From JBFGCT01 sp041581055 (GTDB taxonomy: Bacteria; Actinomycetota; Acidimicrobiia; Acidimicrobiales; Ilumatobacteraceae), in the NCBI GenBank assembly GCA_041581055.1, contig JBFGCT010000002.1:1-62423 (forward strand): a stretch of 62,423 nucleotides of DNA. The letters run 5' to 3'. Below the pieces are notes generated by a model. That model was not told the origin of the DNA. It worked only from the letters and a program-made list of their open reading frames with translations, and ran no database searches. The translations under genes were made by a program, and so were the position numbers. This document shows positions 59,569-62,423 of the stretch, piece after piece (the stretch's first letter is position 1; each line of letters starts with the position of its first letter).

Positions 59569-60165
59569 TCATCGCGGCAGCGGGTTCGGGCCGGTCGCCG
59601 TCACGAGCCGTTGGGGCACCCAACCCTCGACGTGATGAAAACCCTCGCCGAACGGGCCGGCGTCGAGCTCGACGGACGCCCTCAGGGAGAGCCGGTAGAA
59701 CTTCACGTGGGTGAAGTCCTCGAACAAGATGTAGACGGGGTCGGGCGTGCTGTTCGGGCCCTGGAATTGCTGTCCCGTCAGGACGGGTTTGTGGGCTTCG
59801 ACGAACTCGTCGAACGTGTCGCCGACCACGACGCCGAGGTGCTCCAACCCCATCTTGTAGACGCGCTGGTGCACGGGCGCGATGAGCTCGATGAGCGGGA
59901 CGGCCTTGCCGTCGAGGACGTCGAGCGGCTCGGCGGGAACGATCAGCGAGATCGGGCGGCCGTTCCAGACGTTCTCGCGGTTGGCGACCGCATGGCGCTC
60001 GATGAGACCCCGCACATGCACATACTGGTCCCACTCGGGGACCCGGTACGCGAGGTGGCTGAGTCCGAATGGCGTGATGTCGATGCCGCGCGTGGCCAGC
60101 CGGTCGCGCTGCTGCGCGGCGAACGCCCGGTAGTCCCCGATGATGTCCTCGATCGGATCTGCCAT
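59569..60165 (-). CDS. YecM-like VOC-fold protein
   Basis: A 198-residue protein with vicinal-oxygen-chelate-like repeats. GLSHLAYRVPEWDQYVHVRGLIE and GRPISLIVPAEPL are followed by PLIELIAPVHQRVYKMGLEHLGVVVGDTFDEFVEAH, like the YecM family. Metal-binding His and Glu residues are possible (H in GLSHLAY, E in PLIELIAP, H in GLEHLGV). Substrate unknown. AAAGGAG stands 8 bases before ATG 60165; longer frames are shadow. Confidence 0.75.
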   Translation of the reverse strand: MADPIEDIIGDYRAFAAQQRDRLATRGIDITPFGLSHLAYRVPEWDQYVHVRGLIERHAVANRENVWNGRPISLIVPAEPLDVLDGKAVPLIELIAPVHQRVYKMGLEHLGVVVGDTFDEFVEAHKPVLTGQQFQGPNSTPDPVYILFEDFTHVKFYRLSLRASVELDAGPFGEGFHHVEGWVPQRLVTATGPNPLPR

Positions 60166-60590
60166 CAGCCGGCTCCTTTCTGACGCCGTACCGGCGGTTG
60201 ACGCCGTACGCCGGTTCATCAATGGCGACCCAACGATAGTTGGGGCGGGTCACGTCGGGTCACGCTCTCCATCCGCGGTCGCGGCAGCCGGAGGCGCAGG
60301 TTTGCTCACGTCGGGAGTGCACGACGCTCTTCGCCGAGAAGCTGACCCGGCTCGTTCCGTCGACGACGCCCATTTCGCCCGACTGACCGCGCAGCGCGTT
60401 GGTAGCGGGCCGCGGCGTTCGGTGAGGAATGCGGTGAGGGTTTCGCCGTGGGGCCCGTCGAGGGTGCCCGTGATTGAGGAGCAGGACCGCGGGGCTGGTG
60501 GCCGCTGGTAGCGTAGGTCGACGCCAGAAGGCGCGTCGCCCCGACCGCCGCGGGGGCCGTAGGTTCACGGACACGGGAGCAGCGAGCCGG
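60166..60590. other. Intergenic stretch without a recognised gene
   Basis: 425 bases between the divergent YecM-like and AAA/LuxR-type genes. No ORF with convincing protein character, tRNA or hairpin was seen. A short minus-strand run near 60400-60490 has coding-like composition but no start and no homology that I recognise. The stretch presumably holds the promoters of both neighbours. Confidence 0.5.
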
Positions 60591-62423
60591 GTGGACAAAC
60601 GAGAGATATGCGGGCGGGATCGGCAGTTCGCGGACTTGGAAGAGCTCGTGTTCGGTGCCGGTGACGCTTCCAACTCGGGCGTGGTGCTGTGTGGTGAGCG
60701 GGGGGTCGGCAAGACGGCGCTGTGGGATGGGTTCCTGGCGCGGGTGGGTGATCGGGCGGTCGTCAGTCGGTTGATCGCCACCGAGGCGGCGCGATCGATT
60801 CCGTTCGCCGCAGTCGCGCCGCTGTTGGGGCAGTTGCCGCGGTCGTCGTTGAACGAGGTCGAGGTGCTGGGGATCGCGTTCGCCGCGTTTCGCGAGCTGG
60901 CCGGCGGACGAAGGCTCCTCATCGCGGTCGACGATGTCGATCTGTTGGATGATGCGTCGGCGACGGTGATCGACCATCTGGTCAGAAGCGGCGAGGTCAC
61001 GCTCGTCTCGACCCTCGCGTCGGACGATCCGCTGATCGGCTGGTTGGGCCGGTTGGTCTCGTTGGAGCGGGCCCGGCAGTACGAAGTGCGCCCGTTGGAT
61101 CGTTCCGGGGTCGTTGCGATGTTGTCGGCGCTGTTGGGCGGCGACGTCGACACCTTCGTCGAATCCGAACTGTGGCGCTTGTCCGCAGGGAATCCTCTGG
61201 TCGTGCGCCAGCTGGTGGCTACCTCGTTGGATTCGGGTGTTCTGGCGGAAGGTGATCGCGGCTGGTCCGTCGAGGGCGAGTTCGTCGCGACCGGTCAGCT
61301 TGGTGAGCTCCTCGATCGCCGGTTGGCGGCGCGGAGTGCCGACGAGGTGGCGGTGCTCGAGTTCGCCGCGGTTGGCGGATTGGTCGAGCTGGACCTGTTG
61401 GAGTCGGTGCGTGGACCCGCCGTCGTCGAGACGCTCGAGGCGGCTGATCTCGTGCGCGTGGAGCGCGACGGCGGGCGGATGACCGCCGGCGTGCGCCATC
61501 CGCTGTTGTCGGAACGCATCGTGCGGTCGATGCCCGTCACCCGTCGCCGCCGGATCCGCAAGCAGATGGGTGAATGGGTCGCCGTGACGGGCTCGCGCCG
61601 GGTCGGCGACACGCTCCGGGTGGCGACCTGGGAACTCGAGGCCGGGAGACAGGCTCGGCCCGCGATCGCCGCTCGAGCGGCGCGGCAGGCGCTGGACGGA
61701 GCCGACTCGCGCCTGGCCGAACGGCTCGCCCGGGCGGCACTTGCCGCCGGCGCCGGGTTCGAGGCGCAGCTCACGTTGGGCGAGGCGTTGTTCGACCAAG
61801 GTCGCAGTGACGAAGCCGACGGGGTGTTGCGCGGCGCGCAGGCGGTGGCCCAAGGTGATGGAGAGGTGGCCCGCGCCGCGGTCGTCCGGTGTCAGGTGCT
61901 GGCGTTGGGGCGGGCGGACCTCGTGTCGGCCGTCGAGGTCGCGACTGCCGCTGCGAGTGGGATCGACGAGCCCGACTGGGTCGACGAGGTGGCAGTCGAA
62001 GTGGCCCGAGTGGCGCTCGCCGCTGGCGACCCGATGGAAGCCGTTCGCCTCGGGCAGCAGATCGCCGTCCGCGAGTCGGCGTCGGCGCGCGCCGTGGTCG
62101 CTGGTTTGGTCGTGACCGCGGCCGCGCAGGTGATGCTGTGCCGCATCAGCGGCGCGATCGAAGACGCCAACCGCGGTCTGGGTTTCCTCGACGCCGGGGC
62201 CGTCGGTCCGCTGCTGGCCCGCGATCGCCTCCTACTGGCCAAGACCGAAGCGTTGCTGTGGTCCGGCAGGCTTGCGGAGGCCATCCCGATCGCCGCAGAG
62301 CGCTGCGAGATCGAACCCGCAACATCGGGAAACACTGGCATGTGGCAGGCCGTTTACGCCCGGGCGACCCTGCTGACCGGCGACGTCGCCGGCGCATGCT
62401 CCGGCTACGACGACAGCGTCGCC
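60591..62423 (+). CDS. AAA/LuxR-type large regulator, 5' part (cut by the window edge)
   Basis: 611 codons remain open to the right edge, so the stop is not seen. The start GTG 60591 (VDKREICGRDRQFADLEELV) leads into an AAA_16-type ATPase: Walker A GERGVGKT and Walker B LIAVDDVD. Helical TPR-like repeats then continue to the window end (ARAALAAGAGFEAQLTLGEALFDQGRSDEADGVL and the like). LuxR-type large ATP-binding (LAL) regulators of actinomycetes have this layout with a LuxR HTH at the C-terminus, which would be outside the window. GGGAGC lies upstream of the start. Confidence 0.82.
   Translation, partial: MDKREICGRDRQFADLEELVFGAGDASNSGVVLCGERGVGKTALWDGFLARVGDRAVVSRLIATEAARSIPFAAVAPLLGQLPRSSLNEVEVLGIAFAAFRELAGGRRLLIAVDDVDLLDDASATVIDHLVRSGEVTLVSTLASDDPLIGWLGRLVSLERARQYEVRPLDRSGVVAMLSALLGGDVDTFVESELWRLSAGNPLVVRQLVATSLDSGVLAEGDRGWSVEGEFVATGQLGELLDRRLAARSADEVAVLEFAAVGGLVELDLLESVRGPAVVETLEAADLVRVERDGGRMTAGVRHPLLSERIVRSMPVTRRRRIRKQMGEWVAVTGSRRVGDTLRVATWELEAGRQARPAIAARAARQALDGADSRLAERLARAALAAGAGFEAQLTLGEALFDQGRSDEADGVLRGAQAVAQGDGEVARAAVVRCQVLALGRADLVSAVEVATAAASGIDEPDWVDEVAVEVARVALAAGDPMEAVRLGQQIAVRESASARAVVAGLVVTAAAQVMLCRISGAIEDANRGLGFLDAGAVGPLLARDRLLLAKTEALLWSGRLAEAIPIAAERCEIEPATSGNTGMWQAVYARATLLTGDVAGACSGYDDSVA

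Noticed and set aside
1..62423. CRISPR arrays, rRNA, tRNA and insertion sequences
   Set aside because: No regularly spaced repeat array, no cloverleaf or rRNA-like stretch, and no transposase were noticed. The repeats present are all in-frame coding repeats.

Overview
The window is very GC-rich, densely coded and actinobacterial in character. It has a Gram-positive-type LexA box in front of a DUF222/13E12-type HNH gene, a SARP/BTAD regulator, an ETF:menaquinone oxidoreductase of the mycobacterial EtfD type, and many GTG starts with ATGA/GTGA overlaps. An acidimicrobial (Ilumatobacter-like) marine or soil actinomycete is my inference; no rRNA or other marker gene is present to prove it.

Region 1 (1-2475, minus strand) holds three cell-envelope genes: a neocarzinostatin-fold secreted protein with a C-terminal membrane anchor, a lipoprotein with a Pro/Ala/Asp repeat, and an internally duplicated membrane protein.

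Region 2 (2585-20466) is a sulfur-oxidation locus of the sulfur-oxidizing heterodisulfide-reductase-like (sHdr) type. On the plus strand, 19 tightly packed genes run shdrC1-B1-A-H-B3, lipoate ligase-like, lbpA, lipS1, a second lipoate ligase-like, lipS2, etfB, etfA, emo, a winged-helix protein, a zinc-finger protein, two more lbpA genes, a DsrE-type protein and a Rieske fusion. Converging on them from the minus strand are tusA, a second DsrE and an ArsR repressor. The inferred flow is: TusA/DsrE carry sulfane sulfur to the sHdr complex, which works with lipoylated LbpA (lipoylated by LipS1/LipS2 and the ligase-like proteins). Sulfur is oxidized, and electrons pass through EtfAB to the membrane protein EMO and on to menaquinone. 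The two opposing promoters share the same -35/-10 spacing and a near-identical 20-bp element over the -10, a good candidate operator for the ArsR protein.

Region 3 (20430-25731) contains a coding remnant, an F5/8-type lipoprotein, a choline-sulfatase-like gene, the HNH gene with its LexA box, and a beta-propeller protein that already belongs to the next operon.

Region 4 (24655-53089, minus strand) is a complete extracellular contractile injection system (eCIS, phage-tail-like particle). It encodes sheath, tube, gp26-like, Pvc16-type terminator, AAA+ ATPase, CIS_tube adaptor, LysM-like hub adaptor, GpD, GpV spike, gp25, GpJ and GpI, plus fibre- or collar-like proteins. Two DUF4157 proteins are candidate cargo or toxins: one fused to a second zincin domain, one ending in a possible ExK nuclease domain. 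A VWA surface protein is also present. A divergent SARP gene (53331) and 11-bp-spaced GTGAC repeats in the shared promoter region suggest how the locus is controlled.

Region 5 (54118-62423) is mixed: a small hypothetical, a membrane protein, an agmatinase-family hydrolase, a truncated alpha/beta-hydrolase remnant, a frameshifted FtsX/MacB-type permease, a YecM-like VOC protein, and the 5' part of a large AAA/LuxR-type regulator that runs off the right edge.
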